The notes below the pieces were generated by a model. It had not been told where the DNA came from. It made no database searches and saw only the letters and a list, made by a program, of their open reading frames with translations. A stretch of DNA of 64,000 nucleotides from the NCBI GenBank assembly GCA_012033495.1, contig JAAUQT010000005.1, positions 1 through 64,000 of the forward strand. Reading direction: 5' to 3'. The DNA comes from Cyanobacteria bacterium RM1_2_2. GTDB taxonomy: Bacteria > Cyanobacteriota > Cyanobacteriia > Elainellales > Elainellaceae. The translations under genes and the position numbers were made by a program. Below are positions 9,554 to 18,955 of this stretch, piece after piece (the first letter of the stretch is position 1; every line of letters begins with the position of its first letter).

Positions 9554-11407
9554 ATGACCTCTCAATTGCCGTCTGTTCAAGTTGAGGTAAACACTCCAGA
9601 ACAGGCATTAAAACACTACTTTGGCTACGACAGCTTCCGTCCGGGGCAACTGCAAATCGTCGAAGCAGCTTTGCAGAACCAAGACGGATTGGTGATCATG
9701 CCAACTGGAGGTGGAAAATCCCTGTGCTATCAACTGCCAGCTTTGCTGAAGCCGGGTTTAACGATTGTGATTTCGCCGTTAATTGCGCTGATGCAGGATC
9801 AGGTGCAGGCTTTGCAGGATAACGGCATTGGGGCAACCTTTCTCAACAGTACGCTGAACGGTTTGGAAGTGCGGCAGCGCGGGCAGCAAATTCTGAGTGG
9901 GCAAATTAAATTACTCTATGTGGCTCCAGAACGACTGCTGACTGAGCAATTTTTGCTGTTTCTCGATCAGGTGACGGCGCAAATCGGCATCGCAACGGTA
10001 GCCATTGACGAAGCCCACTGTGTTTCTGAATGGGGGCATGATTTCCGCCCAGAATATCGTCAGTTGCGTTCCTTGCGGCAGCGTTATCCAGACGTGCCGG
10101 TGTTGGCGCTCACAGCTACAGCCACGGCGCGGGTGCAGCAAGACATCATGGAGCAGTTGGGTTTGCAGCAGCCGTTTGTTCACATTGCCAGTTTTAATCG
10201 TCCGAATCTGCATTACGAAGTGCGCCCCAAGCCCAAACAACCCTATCGGGAACTGCTACGGCTGATTCAACAAACGCCCGGATCAGGAATTATTTACTGT
10301 CTGAGCCGCAAAAAAGTAGATGAAATTACCCAAAAGCTGCAAGCTGATGGCGTTGAGGCGTTACCCTACCATGCTGGACTCAACGATCAGGTGCGGCAAA
10401 AGAACCAAACTCGGTTTATTCGAGACGATGTGCGCGTCATGGTTGCCACGATTGCCTTTGGCATGGGCATCAACAAGCCCGACGTGCGGTTTGTGATTCA
10501 CTATGATTTGCCGCGCAATCTGGAAGGCTACTATCAAGAATCGGGTCGGGCCGGACGAGACGGAGAACCCGCCAAATGTTTGCTGTTGTTTAGCTATGGC
10601 GACATTCGCACCATCGAGTTTTTAATTGATCAAAAAGTTGATCCGCTAACCAGCGAACCGCTCGAAGCCGAACAGCAAATCGCCCGTCAGCAGCTACGCC
10701 AAGTCATCGACTATGCCGAAGGCATCGAATGTCGTCGCACGATTCAGTTAGGCTATTTTGGGGAACGGTTTCCCGGTAGCTGCGCCAACTGCGATAACTG
10801 CCTTAGCCCGCGAGCACCGCAAGATTGGACGATCGAAGCGCAGAAGTTTCTCTCTTGCGTGGCGCGTTGCCAAGAGCGGTTTGGCATGACCTACATTATC
10901 GACGTGCTGCGGGGTTCTAAAGAAAAGCGGATTTTGGCAAATCGTCACGATCAGCTTTCTACCCATGGCATCGGCAAAGATCACAGCGCCGAAGATTGGC
11001 GGATTCTGGGACGTTCTTTGATCCATCAAGGATTGCTCGACGAAACAACGGATGGCTACTCTGTGCTGAAACTAAACCCACTGAGTTGGGAGGTGTTGCG
11101 GAAACAGCGGTTGGTTCACATTGCGTTGCCCAATCGTCCGACTGCGGCGCGAACGGTTTCCACAGAAGCCAAAGCCAATGCCGAAATGCTGTTTGAACAG
11201 TTGCGGAAGCTGCGGAAACAAATTGCTGATGAACAGGCGGTTCCGCCTTACGTGGTGTTTGCCGACTCTAGCCTGCGGCTGATGTCTCAACTGCAACCCC
11301 AAACCATTGATGCTTTCTCAGAAATTTCTGGCGTGGGCAGCCACAAGCTGGCTCGCTATGGGCCGCGTTTTGTGGAAGAAATCCAGGCTTTTTGTCGAGC
11401 GCAATGA
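9554..11407 (+). CDS. recQ: ATP-dependent DNA helicase RecQ
   Basis: 617 residues with the full RecQ order. The helicase core at about residues 15-345 carries Walker A MPTGGGKSLCYQ, the DEAH box, ASFNRPNL and ESGRAGRDGEP. The zinc-binding RQC domain follows, with cysteines in IECRR and SCANCDNC, then a winged helix, and an HRDC domain fills the last ~80 residues (LRLMSQLQPQTIDAF). The enzyme unwinds forked and gapped DNA in recombinational repair. The ATG at 9554 follows an AT-rich leader without a strong ribosome site. The gene is complete and stands alone. Confidence 0.96.
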   Translation: MTSQLPSVQVEVNTPEQALKHYFGYDSFRPGQLQIVEAALQNQDGLVIMPTGGGKSLCYQLPALLKPGLTIVISPLIALMQDQVQALQDNGIGATFLNSTLNGLEVRQRGQQILSGQIKLLYVAPERLLTEQFLLFLDQVTAQIGIATVAIDEAHCVSEWGHDFRPEYRQLRSLRQRYPDVPVLALTATATARVQQDIMEQLGLQQPFVHIASFNRPNLHYEVRPKPKQPYRELLRLIQQTPGSGIIYCLSRKKVDEITQKLQADGVEALPYHAGLNDQVRQKNQTRFIRDDVRVMVATIAFGMGINKPDVRFVIHYDLPRNLEGYYQESGRAGRDGEPAKCLLLFSYGDIRTIEFLIDQKVDPLTSEPLEAEQQIARQQLRQVIDYAEGIECRRTIQLGYFGERFPGSCANCDNCLSPRAPQDWTIEAQKFLSCVARCQERFGMTYIIDVLRGSKEKRILANRHDQLSTHGIGKDHSAEDWRILGRSLIHQGLLDETTDGYSVLKLNPLSWEVLRKQRLVHIALPNRPTAARTVSTEAKANAEMLFEQLRKLRKQIADEQAVPPYVVFADSSLRLMSQLQPQTIDAFSEISGVGSHKLARYGPRFVEEIQAFCRAQ

Positions 11408-11461
11408 TTCGCACACTTCTGTGCACACTTTCGATTTGCACACTTTCGATTCACATACTTT

Positions 11462-12568
11462 CTACGGTTCTGTTGCTGGTAAAGTAACTTGAATGTTAGT
11501 TGTTCCGTTTAGCACGCTCGATACGGTTAATCTACCGCCATACAGTTCAACAATACGTCGAGTAATACTCAGCCCCAAGCCTGTTCCTTGCTGTTCATTT
11601 TGACGGCGGTTGAACTGAACGTATGCGCCAATTGCCGAAATTTGTTCTAAGGTTAATCCCTGACTTTGATTGACAATATTGATAATATAATATCTGGTTT
11701 CATTCATCGACTCGTTGACTACACCCGTTATTTGAATCAGTGTATCAGCATCAGAAAACTTACAAGCATTATCAACCAATTCCTCAACGACCCGAATCAA
11801 GCGCTCTTCAGGTAAAAAAATTTTTGCCCTTTCCAAACTGAATTGCAAATCTCTTTCTCGGTTATATCGACTCGCAATTCGCAATGCTGCACTTTGTAAG
11901 ACTTCCAGCGGATTCCAAGGACTAGACATCTGCAATTCCTGTAGTCGTTCAGAATCGCGTTTCATCATTTCAAGCTCTACATAAAGCAAAAACTTTTTGA
12001 CAAGACCATAGAGCCGTTCACCAGATTCTCGAATGGCGTTGGCAACTTCTAAAACCTCTCTCGGATTATTAGCCAGCACTCGCAACAGGTCTGCGCCAGT
12101 CAAAATGCCTGTCAGAGGTGTGCGAAACTCATGAGGCAAGGAGAAGGCAATACTGTTTCTCAGCGTTTCAAGCTGCTGTTGTGATTGAGCCTGAATTTGC
12201 GCCTGCCTATCCAAGCGACTGGTGACTGCGCTAATCAACTCTTTGGCAGTACAAGGCTTCGTCAAATAGTCGTCTGCACCCAACTCCATCCCATAGCGCA
12301 CATCTGCTTTGGTTCCTTTAACGCTCAAAAAAATAAATGGAATGGTCGCCGTGACTGGGTTCTGCCGTAAATCAGTCAGCACAGCATAGCCGTCAGTGCC
12401 GGGCATCAGAATATCACACAAGATCAGATCGGGAACCTGCTCTTGAGCCAAGCGAATGCCTAATGTGCCGTTAGAAGCTCCAACGGCTTGAAACCCCTCC
12501 TCTTCTAGCCAATCTTGAATCGCATCCCGGACAATTTCTTTATCCTCAATCACCAAAACCGTTTTCAT
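11462..12568 (-). CDS. Response regulator-histidine kinase hybrid
   Basis: 368 residues: an N-terminal receiver domain (residues 1-120) with phospho-acceptor aspartate in LILCDILMPGTDGY and lysine in LTKPC; a HisKA dimerisation helix with the phospho-histidine in SLPHEFRTPLTGI (about residue 150); then an ATPase domain with N box EELVDNACKFSD and G box GTGLGLSITRRIVELYGG. No membrane segment, so it is cytoplasmic. REC-first kinases of this kind usually receive phosphate from another kinase and relay it. The output partner is unknown. A run of CACACTTTCGATT repeats lies just beyond its 3' end (11410-11460). Confidence 0.93.
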   Translation of the reverse strand: MKTVLVIEDKEIVRDAIQDWLEEEGFQAVGASNGTLGIRLAQEQVPDLILCDILMPGTDGYAVLTDLRQNPVTATIPFIFLSVKGTKADVRYGMELGADDYLTKPCTAKELISAVTSRLDRQAQIQAQSQQQLETLRNSIAFSLPHEFRTPLTGILTGADLLRVLANNPREVLEVANAIRESGERLYGLVKKFLLYVELEMMKRDSERLQELQMSSPWNPLEVLQSAALRIASRYNRERDLQFSLERAKIFLPEERLIRVVEELVDNACKFSDADTLIQITGVVNESMNETRYYIINIVNQSQGLTLEQISAIGAYVQFNRRQNEQQGTGLGLSITRRIVELYGGRLTVSSVLNGTTNIQVTLPATEP

Positions 12569-13516
12569 AGGGCAACTGCAACTCTAACCCTCAGCGTATT
12601 TTTAGCTGAGCACTGATCAACAATCAAAACAAATCCCCAAAATGATCGCTAGCTGAATACAGTATGACAGTCAAAACTCAGTATTTTTAGCGGAACAAAA
12701 CTATGAATAAACTTTTTGCGCTGTGTGTAGAAATTGCGAATATACCCAAGGATAAATAATTGTACCTTTCGATTAATGAGTATTAACACACGAAGGGTAA
12801 AGAAAATCATATCGTAAGCAACTATTGGAACGCATTCGATGACAAAATTGCAAGTATTCTATCAGCTTTTCAGAAAAAAAACACAGCAATACCAATCAAT
12901 TCAAATGACCTGCCCAAACCAACACCTGACCTTTTGAACCCGCTCTTTAAGTATCTGTGGATTCAAGACGCTATTAGACATTAGATATTAGATAAGGTGG
13001 ATAGGGCATCTCGAACTATAAATCTTTTGGTGGTTTAAGCCAAAAAATATGAAGCTTTTACAAATTCACTGCCCAGTCATTCCACTTAATATCGGGACGA
13101 TGACAAAATTGCGAAATGCTGACCAGGGGCATTATGCCAGCCCTCAAAAAACGCTATTCTTAATAAAAAACCGGACTTCTGTACTGGAGAAGCTCCAGGC
13201 TGCTTACCGACTGTTTCCTCAGTTGCTTGACCACTCCTTCACCATAGGGGGAGATAGCCCTCTTCTTGTCTTGCTGCTCCAGCAATTTTCGATAGGTAGA
13301 TGACCATTACCCTGGGGATTTGGGATAACAGAATGGAAATGCTTGCGATTCAAGCTGGCAACTTCTGTCATCTTTAGAATCGGGGATGATCCAACGCTGG
13401 GTTGCTCAATTAAAAGCAGTCATTCGACTCAATTGCACCTGAGAGATCGCCTTTCCTGGCACTTCACTTCTACAAACCGTGTTCTCCTGAAACTGTGTTC
13501 TCCTGCGTTTGATACT
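12569..13516. other. Long AT-rich intergenic region
   Basis: Almost 950 bases between two divergent kinase genes without a convincing gene. An 84-codon plus-strand frame at 13049-13303 has no recognisable domain and unusual composition, and I do not accept it. The frame of the downstream kinase is open upstream of 13517 but unlike a receiver domain there. The region probably holds the promoters of both kinases; no element could be assigned. Confidence 0.4.
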
Positions 13517-14629
13517 ATGCCGGCCGCCAAAATTCTGGTTGTTGAAGACGAACGACTGATTGCTTACGACATCCAAGCAGTGCTAGAGGGGCTGGGATAT
13601 GTTGTTTTTGAACCCGTGTCCTCTGCTGAAATCGCCCTTACCCAGATGGCAACCCTTCAACCCGATCTGGTGCTGATGGACATTTATCTAGATGGCGAAA
13701 TGGACGGCGTGGAAGCCTCGGCTCAAATTCAAACCCAGTTTGATATTCCGGTGGTGTTTCTGACTGCGAATGCTGACCCCGAAACGTTAGACCGAATTAA
13801 AGCGATTCAGCCATTCGGCTATGTGCTAAAGCCCTACAACGAAAAAGAATTGAGTACCACAATTGCGATTGCGCTGAGTCGCCATCAAGCTGAGGTTGAG
13901 GTGCGTCAAGCGCTCATGACTGCTGAAACTCAGTGGGCTGAAACCAAAGCTTACCATCACCAGAAATCTAAATATTTAGCAATGACGGCCCATGAGTTGC
14001 GTAACCCATTGGTGGTGATTCAGTTTGCGGCTGAGATGCTGCAAGAGCGAGGTGAGCAATTGTCAAAAACGAAACAGCAGCGACATTTTCAGCGCATTCA
14101 AGTTGCGACGAACGACCTCAACGAAACGCTTGATAAACTGCTGCTGCTCGAACAAATTGAAGCTGACAAACTGCCTTACGAGCCTGCACCGCTAGAGGTC
14201 GTTGGTTTTTGTCGTGACTTTGTTGCTGCGCTACAGATCACGGTTGGCGACTTATACGCTCTGACTTTTGCCGCGCCGGTTGATCGCTGTGTTGTCAATC
14301 TTGACGCGAAGCTTGTGGCTCAACTGCTCAACAACTTGTTTGCAAATGCGATTAAATATTCTCCTGAAGGTAGCCTCATTGAGCTAGCGCTGGCGATCCA
14401 GTCTGAACAGATAACGCTGCAAATTCGAGATGCTGGCATTGGAATTCCGCCAGCCGATTGTCCCCAAGTTTTTCACGCCTTTTATCGAGCTTCTAACGTC
14501 AGCCAATTTTCTGGCAGCGGGTTGGGGTTGACGATTGCTAAGCAATGTGTGGATTTGCACCAGGGACAAATTTGGATTGAAAGCACCTTGGGAAAAGGCA
14601 CTGTCGTTTTTGTCTCTCTGCCTCGGTAG
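13517..14629 (+). CDS. Response regulator-histidine kinase hybrid
   Basis: 370 residues from the ATG at 13517; the frame is open from 13343, but the receiver domain begins at MPAAKILVVEDERLIAYDI. The receiver has its aspartate in LVLMDIYLDGEMDG and lysine in VLKPYNEKEL. HisKA follows with HELRNPLVVIQ, then an ATPase domain with NNLFANAIKYSPEGS, DAGIGIPP and GSGLGLTIAKQC. The layout matches the hybrid at 11462-12568, but sequence identity looks moderate, so these are not a recent duplication. It is soluble, with no sensor domain, and is probably fed by another kinase. Confidence 0.9.
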   Translation: MPAAKILVVEDERLIAYDIQAVLEGLGYVVFEPVSSAEIALTQMATLQPDLVLMDIYLDGEMDGVEASAQIQTQFDIPVVFLTANADPETLDRIKAIQPFGYVLKPYNEKELSTTIAIALSRHQAEVEVRQALMTAETQWAETKAYHHQKSKYLAMTAHELRNPLVVIQFAAEMLQERGEQLSKTKQQRHFQRIQVATNDLNETLDKLLLLEQIEADKLPYEPAPLEVVGFCRDFVAALQITVGDLYALTFAAPVDRCVVNLDAKLVAQLLNNLFANAIKYSPEGSLIELALAIQSEQITLQIRDAGIGIPPADCPQVFHAFYRASNVSQFSGSGLGLTIAKQCVDLHQGQIWIESTLGKGTVVFVSLPR

Positions 14630-14701
14630 GCTGTCATGAACTGGTATGGTGGAGAAGTAGGTTGAGTGAGCATCAAGCTAAGACTAGGGTTTGATGCAGT
14701 G

Positions 14702-15222
14702 ATGAATATGAATTATGTAATTGCCGTACTCGCCGATCGCATTCAAGCAGAAGCTGCTTACTCTGAGTTAGAAAAAGAGGGCTTTCCGATGCCGCAAGTT
14801 AGCATTCTCGGCAAAGGCTACAAATCTGCTGATGAATTCGGTTTCATTGATCCCAAACAGCCTGCTCGTAAGCAAGCCAAGCTGATGGCGTTTTGGTTGG
14901 TTCCTTTCGGGTTTCTAGGCGGCTGGCTGTTTAATGTCGCAACCCAATATCAAGTCATCCCGGCGGCTGGCAGTCTCGGCAACCACCTGATCGGCGGGCT
15001 GCTAGGGGCGATCGGGGGGCAATGGGCAGCTTTTTTGTCGGCGGCGGGGTCGGGCTGGTCATGGGCGGTGGCGATGCGCTTCCTTACCGTAACCGACTGA
15101 ACGAAGGAAAATATATTGTGGTGGTCAGTGGTGCCCCAAACGTGACGAATCGCGCTACTCGCGTTTTGCGCCAGTTTGATCCTGAAACTCTACAGAGCTA
15201 TATTGACCCTACGACGGTGTAA
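14702..15222 (+). pseudogene. Glycine-rich membrane stress-type protein, frameshifted
   Basis: The start at ATG 14702 gives MNMNYVIAVLADRIQAEAAY, resembling the flexible N-terminal domain of cyanobacterial general-stress-type membrane proteins. A hydrophobic glycine-rich segment follows (FWLVPFGFLGGWLF, GGLLGAIGG). The frame then breaks at six G (15014-15019). One added G gives GGLLGAIGGAMGSFFVGGG and continues through VIVV-type strand EGKYIVVVSG to the stop at 15222, a protein of about 173 residues. Unrestored, the upstream frame ends at about 15100. Function is unknown; the pattern suggests two membrane hairpins between soluble ends. Confidence 0.75.
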
Positions 15223-15369
15223 GGGCAGCCACTGGAAAGTCAGATTTTCATATCAGCACTCTAAAATCCACGGATTTATAAATCTATAGATTTAGCTATC
15301 CAAAATCAGCCCCAGGGCAATTTAACACCGAGCCTTTTAACGTCAAGCCTTTTAACGTCAAGCCTTGTC

Positions 15370-16089
15370 ATGACTCAACTTCCCAAAACGATTGAAGAAG
15401 CAATTGAACAAGCCAAACTCGCCACGAAAGCAGCCCTAGCCGATGGGTACGGTCGCTTGCAGGTGGAGTTACAGTTCCAAGAACTGAAAATGCTGCCTGT
15501 TGCCGAACAGTTTATTCCTGCCTTTGAGGATTGGGGCAGTCAGCTTCGCGTCTACTTCCCGGATGCTGGCTCAGCGGCTCTGGCTCGACGCGACTGGGGA
15601 GAGAAGCCTTACACCATGCGCGGCATCCGCGACCTCAACGCCGAAATTCAGCCAGAAGATCAGCTCATTTTATTTGTTGAGCCGTCTTCGGTTGAAGTTC
15701 CTGAAGTGGAACGGCTGTGTCAGGTGGCGCTGGATCGTCCGGTGGTGCTCCTCAATCCCCGGATGGAAGACATCGTTACGATCGGCATCGGCTTAGCTGG
15801 ACGACAGCTTCGGGAGCGGTTCCTCAATTTGTTTCTGTCCTGCTATTATCTTCAGCCCCTCCAAAGCGCGGTTGTTTTTCGAGCCTATCCGAGCGGTTGG
15901 CAAGTTTGGGTCGAGCAAACGCCTGAAGCCGACTTCACGCTGGTTTCAGAAACGCCTGAAAAGCCAGTTGGTGATGCCCTTGATCGAATTTTAGCCGCAG
16001 CAGGAGATGCGCCTGACTCAGAAATTCTGCCTCGCAAAAAAGGTTTCCTCGCTTCAATGCAGGAGTTTTTACGAGCGCTCAGCCAGTAA
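15370..16089 (+). CDS. DUF1995 family protein
   Basis: 239 residues matching the cyanobacterial/plastid DUF1995 family. Diagnostic parts are LPKTIEEAIEQAKLATKAAL at the N-terminus, YFPDAGSAALARRDWG, and VVLLNPRMEDIVTIGIGLAGRQLRER-like text in the second half. The plant relative LPA3 aids photosystem II assembly; the role in cyanobacteria is not established. It is soluble, with no signal peptide. The tandem GTCAAGCCTTTTAAC repeats just upstream (15340-15364) lie in its leader. Confidence 0.85.
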   Translation: MTQLPKTIEEAIEQAKLATKAALADGYGRLQVELQFQELKMLPVAEQFIPAFEDWGSQLRVYFPDAGSAALARRDWGEKPYTMRGIRDLNAEIQPEDQLILFVEPSSVEVPEVERLCQVALDRPVVLLNPRMEDIVTIGIGLAGRQLRERFLNLFLSCYYLQPLQSAVVFRAYPSGWQVWVEQTPEADFTLVSETPEKPVGDALDRILAAAGDAPDSEILPRKKGFLASMQEFLRALSQ

Positions 16090-16539
16090 GCCAGTAGCTT
16101 AGCTGCTTTAGAAACTGTAGGCATAAATTCAGCAGCTAGAGCAACGAGTTTGGCAACAAATTAACAACCAATTCAAGGATAAGCTGCCTATCTTCTGCGT
16201 TAAGTTGTAATATATTTAACACATCTGAACGCTCTTCAAAACCAGTGGAGATTTTTGAGGCTTTTGGGGGAATCCTCAGTGAAGTAGACTAGGGTTGCCC
16301 AGAATGCCCTCAATGTTCCGGTTACGTCCAATTGTTGAGGATTGCTGCAATTCTAGAAACAGTTGTAAGGCTGGAAAGGTAATTTGAGTCCTAGGCTTCG
16401 CTCAAGCTCAAGCCATTTCCAGACAAGGTTATCCAGCATTAGAAGTCAGGGCTTTTTGATTGACAGTGACTCGTTTTTACGAATCATTTTTACGAATCAA
16501 CCTATATCAAGTTCGTCTTAGCAAAAGGATAGGATTAGC
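16090..16539. other. Intergenic region without recognised features
   Basis: About 450 AT-rich bases between two plus-strand genes. No open frame, repeat copy or convincing terminator was found. Confidence 0.4.
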
Positions 16540-17292
16540 GTGTCTAGCGGTCGTCGCATTTTCATCGGTGATGTGCACGGTCATTACGACGGTTTGATGA
16601 AGCTGTTAGAGGCAATCATCCCTGGTTCTGATGATCAAGTCTATTTTGTGGGAGATTTGATCGATCGAGGCCCCAAAAGTGCTCAAGTCGTCCAATTTGT
16701 GCGGGAAAGCGGGTATGGCTGTGTTCTAGGCAACCACGAGCAGCTTTTACTAGAAGCATTTCCCGGTAGCAAAGTGTCTCATTTGGCGTTGCAAGCTTGG
16801 CTGCAAAGTGGCGGACAGTCCACAGTGGCAAGCTACAGCAAGCCCGAAACGCTGTTAGAAAGTTTGAACTGGATGCGAACTTTACCTACTCATCTCGATC
16901 TAGGAGATATTTGGCTCGCTCATGCAGGGTTGCACCCCAAACTCCTAGTTCATCAACAAACAGCCCATGAATATTGCTGGATTCGGGAAGAATTTCACAG
17001 CACGCCCAAACCCTACTTTCCTGACAAGCTGATTATTACAGGACATACCATCACCTTCACTTTGCCAGGTGTCGCTCCTGGAGGGTTGGCTCAAGGGCAA
17101 GGATGGTTAGATATTGACACGGGAGCCTATCACCCCAAAAGCGGCTGGCTGACGGGTGTTGACATGACGCATCAGCAGGTTTATCAGGTGAATGTATTCC
17201 ACCGCAAAATCCGCAGACTTCCCCTAATGGAAGCTGTTGTGCAGATTGAGCCTGCCCGCGTGATGCCGCGCCGTCAACTGCTACATTCCTAA
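16540..17292 (+). CDS. Metallophosphoesterase (PPP-type Ser/Thr phosphatase family)
   Basis: 250 residues with the three metal-binding signatures of the family: GDVHGHYDGL near residue 10, GDLIDRGPKS near 43, and GNHEQLLLEAF near 70, plus histidine motifs AHAGLHP and ITGHT. This is the layout of PrpA/PrpE/ApaH-like enzymes that remove phosphate from proteins or cleave dinucleoside polyphosphates. The substrate cannot be told. Translation starts at a GTG (16540) preceded by AAAAGGATAGGA, a good ribosome site. It is transcribed alone; the next gene is convergent. Confidence 0.9.
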   Translation: MSSGRRIFIGDVHGHYDGLMKLLEAIIPGSDDQVYFVGDLIDRGPKSAQVVQFVRESGYGCVLGNHEQLLLEAFPGSKVSHLALQAWLQSGGQSTVASYSKPETLLESLNWMRTLPTHLDLGDIWLAHAGLHPKLLVHQQTAHEYCWIREEFHSTPKPYFPDKLIITGHTITFTLPGVAPGGLAQGQGWLDIDTGAYHPKSGWLTGVDMTHQQVYQVNVFHRKIRRLPLMEAVVQIEPARVMPRRQLLHS

Positions 17293-17356
17293 AGCTTTGG
17301 GTAAAGGATTGTGACTATCTAATCTGCTGCCCCTATCTAACCAAGTAAACGCTGAA

Positions 17357-17653
17357 TTAGGATTGCGGCGAATTGTCGTCTTCAGGCAAATCAGGGGGTG
17401 GCGGCTTAGGCGTATCCAACAATTCAGATTTAGAGCGCTTAAATTGCTTCCACAGTTGCCGAATCTCCTGGTAGGCTTCCTCAGAAGTAATTCGTCCTCC
17501 TGTTTCTAGGCCACAGATGTAAGCAACTCGTTGGGCAAATTCTTGTAAATTGGCGTTGAATGCTAAATTCTCCGGCTTAAAGTCGCCATAGTAACGGGAG
17601 CGCGGGTAAAAAAATTGATCTTTTTGATCTCGGTTTTGATCTTGATTGGTCAC
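17357..17653 (-). CDS. Conserved cyanobacterial hypothetical protein (possibly DUF7219)
   Basis: 98 residues, charged and soluble. The core FYPRSRYYGDFKPENLAFNA followed by LQEFAQRVAYICGLETGG and a helical IRQLWKQFKRSK is a pattern I recognise from small cyanobacterial proteins of unknown function; the DUF number is from memory and uncertain. A proline-rich acidic tail (PKPPPPDLPEDD) ends the protein. Convergent with the phosphoesterase gene, 64 bp apart. Confidence 0.7.
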   Translation of the reverse strand: MTNQDQNRDQKDQFFYPRSRYYGDFKPENLAFNANLQEFAQRVAYICGLETGGRITSEEAYQEIRQLWKQFKRSKSELLDTPKPPPPDLPEDDNSPQS

Positions 17654-17996
17654 AACTCAAGCCAGAGGTAGGGTGAACACCAAAACAAAAATTTTGCGTC
17701 AACTATACTGAAAATTCGCTGATTTTGCTTTTATAAAAAGATATGCTTTCAAATTGCGGCATCTAACGAGCTTCGATCTCATTTTAGAGCCTAATGCTGC
17801 TTTTCTTTGAGCAAGACAGCGACCAGTCATGCAGCCCCTACACTCACTGACTTCGGCTGCGTAACAAGTTTTGTTCATGGCGATAGGACATAATGTGCCT
17901 TCAGCCGAGATCCCCAGTTCAACTTTGCCCGTATTGAGTAAAGTTCAGATAAAGCTTGCTATAAGGTTTTACTAAAATCTGCTGCTTTTATCCTGC

Positions 17997-18129
17997 TAGG
18001 GCGCGGCATCCATTCAGGGTCAAACGCTGGCCACATCAGCCGGATCGCGCCCGTTCCCCAAAACACACTAGGGGCCGTCGCCTTGCCATGGCTCACAGGG
18101 TTTTAGCTGGAATGGATCACAGCCCCTAG
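17997..18129. repeat. YTAR-bounded dispersed repeat, family 3, copy 1
   Basis: About 133 bp between CTAG sites (17997 and 18126). Left end GCGCGGCATCCATTCAGGGT, right end GGAATGGATCACAGCCC. The ends form an imperfect inverted repeat, and the middle holds GCCGGATCGCGCCCG. The element overlaps the 3' end of the next gene and supplies its last eight codons and stop. The rest of the gap 17654-17996 shows nothing else. Confidence 0.85.
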
Positions 18130-18603
18130 CAATGTTTGGGCTTGTTCAATCGCTGCCTCTACGTTCTGAGCCACTCTGACATCGCCAGAAAGTGATTGAA
18201 AAAACGCCTGACTGGTTGGGCTAGCATTCAGTAAAACCACAGGTTTACCCGTTTTCAGTGCCAAAGCGACTTCTGAGGCAGTGCCGCTACCCATGCCGCA
18301 AGCCACAATTACATGACTCGCCAAAATATTGATCACATTGCGAGCATTACCCATTCCGGTTGGGATCACGATATCAATTGCATCAGAAACATCAACGGCA
18401 TCTGGAGTCGGCAAGATCCCAATGGTTAGCCCGTTTGCCTGCTTTGCGCCTCGACTCGCTGCATCCATGACGCCAACATTCCGCCCGCCCGTTAGTAAAA
18501 GCCAACCCTGCTGCGCAATCAGTGTTCCTAACTGGTAGGCAATTTGCCGATCGAGGTCAGTTGCCTGCTCGCCGGGCCCCATAACGCCAATAATATATTT
18601 CAT
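18103..18603 (-). CDS. LOG-like (TIGR00725 type) nucleotide-binding protein
   Basis: 166 residues with a Rossmann-like fold of the LOG/SLOG superfamily: IIGVMGPGEQAT at the N-terminus, LLLTGGRNVGVMDAASRGAK, and VIVACGMGSGTASEVALAL in place of the PGGxGT motif of cytokinin-activating LOG proteins. Relatives bind or cleave nucleotide-like ligands; the substrate here is unknown. The last residues (LGAVIHSS) and the TAA stop are encoded inside a dispersed repeat that ends at 18129, so the original C-terminus was replaced. The core domain is intact, so activity may be kept. Confidence 0.85.
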   Translation of the reverse strand: MKYIIGVMGPGEQATDLDRQIAYQLGTLIAQQGWLLLTGGRNVGVMDAASRGAKQANGLTIGILPTPDAVDVSDAIDIVIPTGMGNARNVINILASHVIVACGMGSGTASEVALALKTGKPVVLLNASPTSQAFFQSLSGDVRVAQNVEAAIEQAQTLLGAVIHSS

Positions 18604-18775
18604 CTGCCTGCCGTGCGGTTTGAGTCACTTTTACTTTTAAGTCACTTTTACTATAGACAGACAACTGCTCTGAACTTTTGTCATCCTGATCGGTGTTTAC
18701 AAAGACTGGGAAAACTGAAATAGACTGATTTGACTCAAATCCTCAGCTTCTAATGAGCCTGAAAAGCCCTTAACC

Positions 18776-18898
18776 CTAGGGCGTGTCATCCATTCAGGGT
18801 CAAGCGCAGCATCAGCCGGATCGCGCCCTCAAAAACAGGCAAGGGGCTGTCGCCTTGCCATCGTCAGGGTTCTCGCTGGAATGGATCACAGCCCCTAG
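18776..18898. repeat. YTAR-bounded dispersed repeat, family 3, copy 2
   Basis: 123 bp bounded by CTAG at 18776 and 18895. It shares GTCATCCATTCAGGGTCAA, CAGCCGGATCGCGCCC, GGGGCTGTCGCCTTGCCAT and GGAATGGATCACAGCCC with copy 1, and has a deletion near its centre. It lies 58 bp upstream of the glycosyltransferase start, within the leader or promoter; the rest of 18604-18775 has no visible gene. Confidence 0.85.
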
Positions 18899-18955
18899 GT
18901 AAGAATGGGTCAAACTTAGCCAAGATACGGTCAAAACTTCTGACGCTGGATCACC

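Noticed and set aside
13049-13303. 84-codon plus-strand frame
   Set aside because: Composition unlike its neighbours, no domain, and no clear ribosome site in an AT-rich gap.
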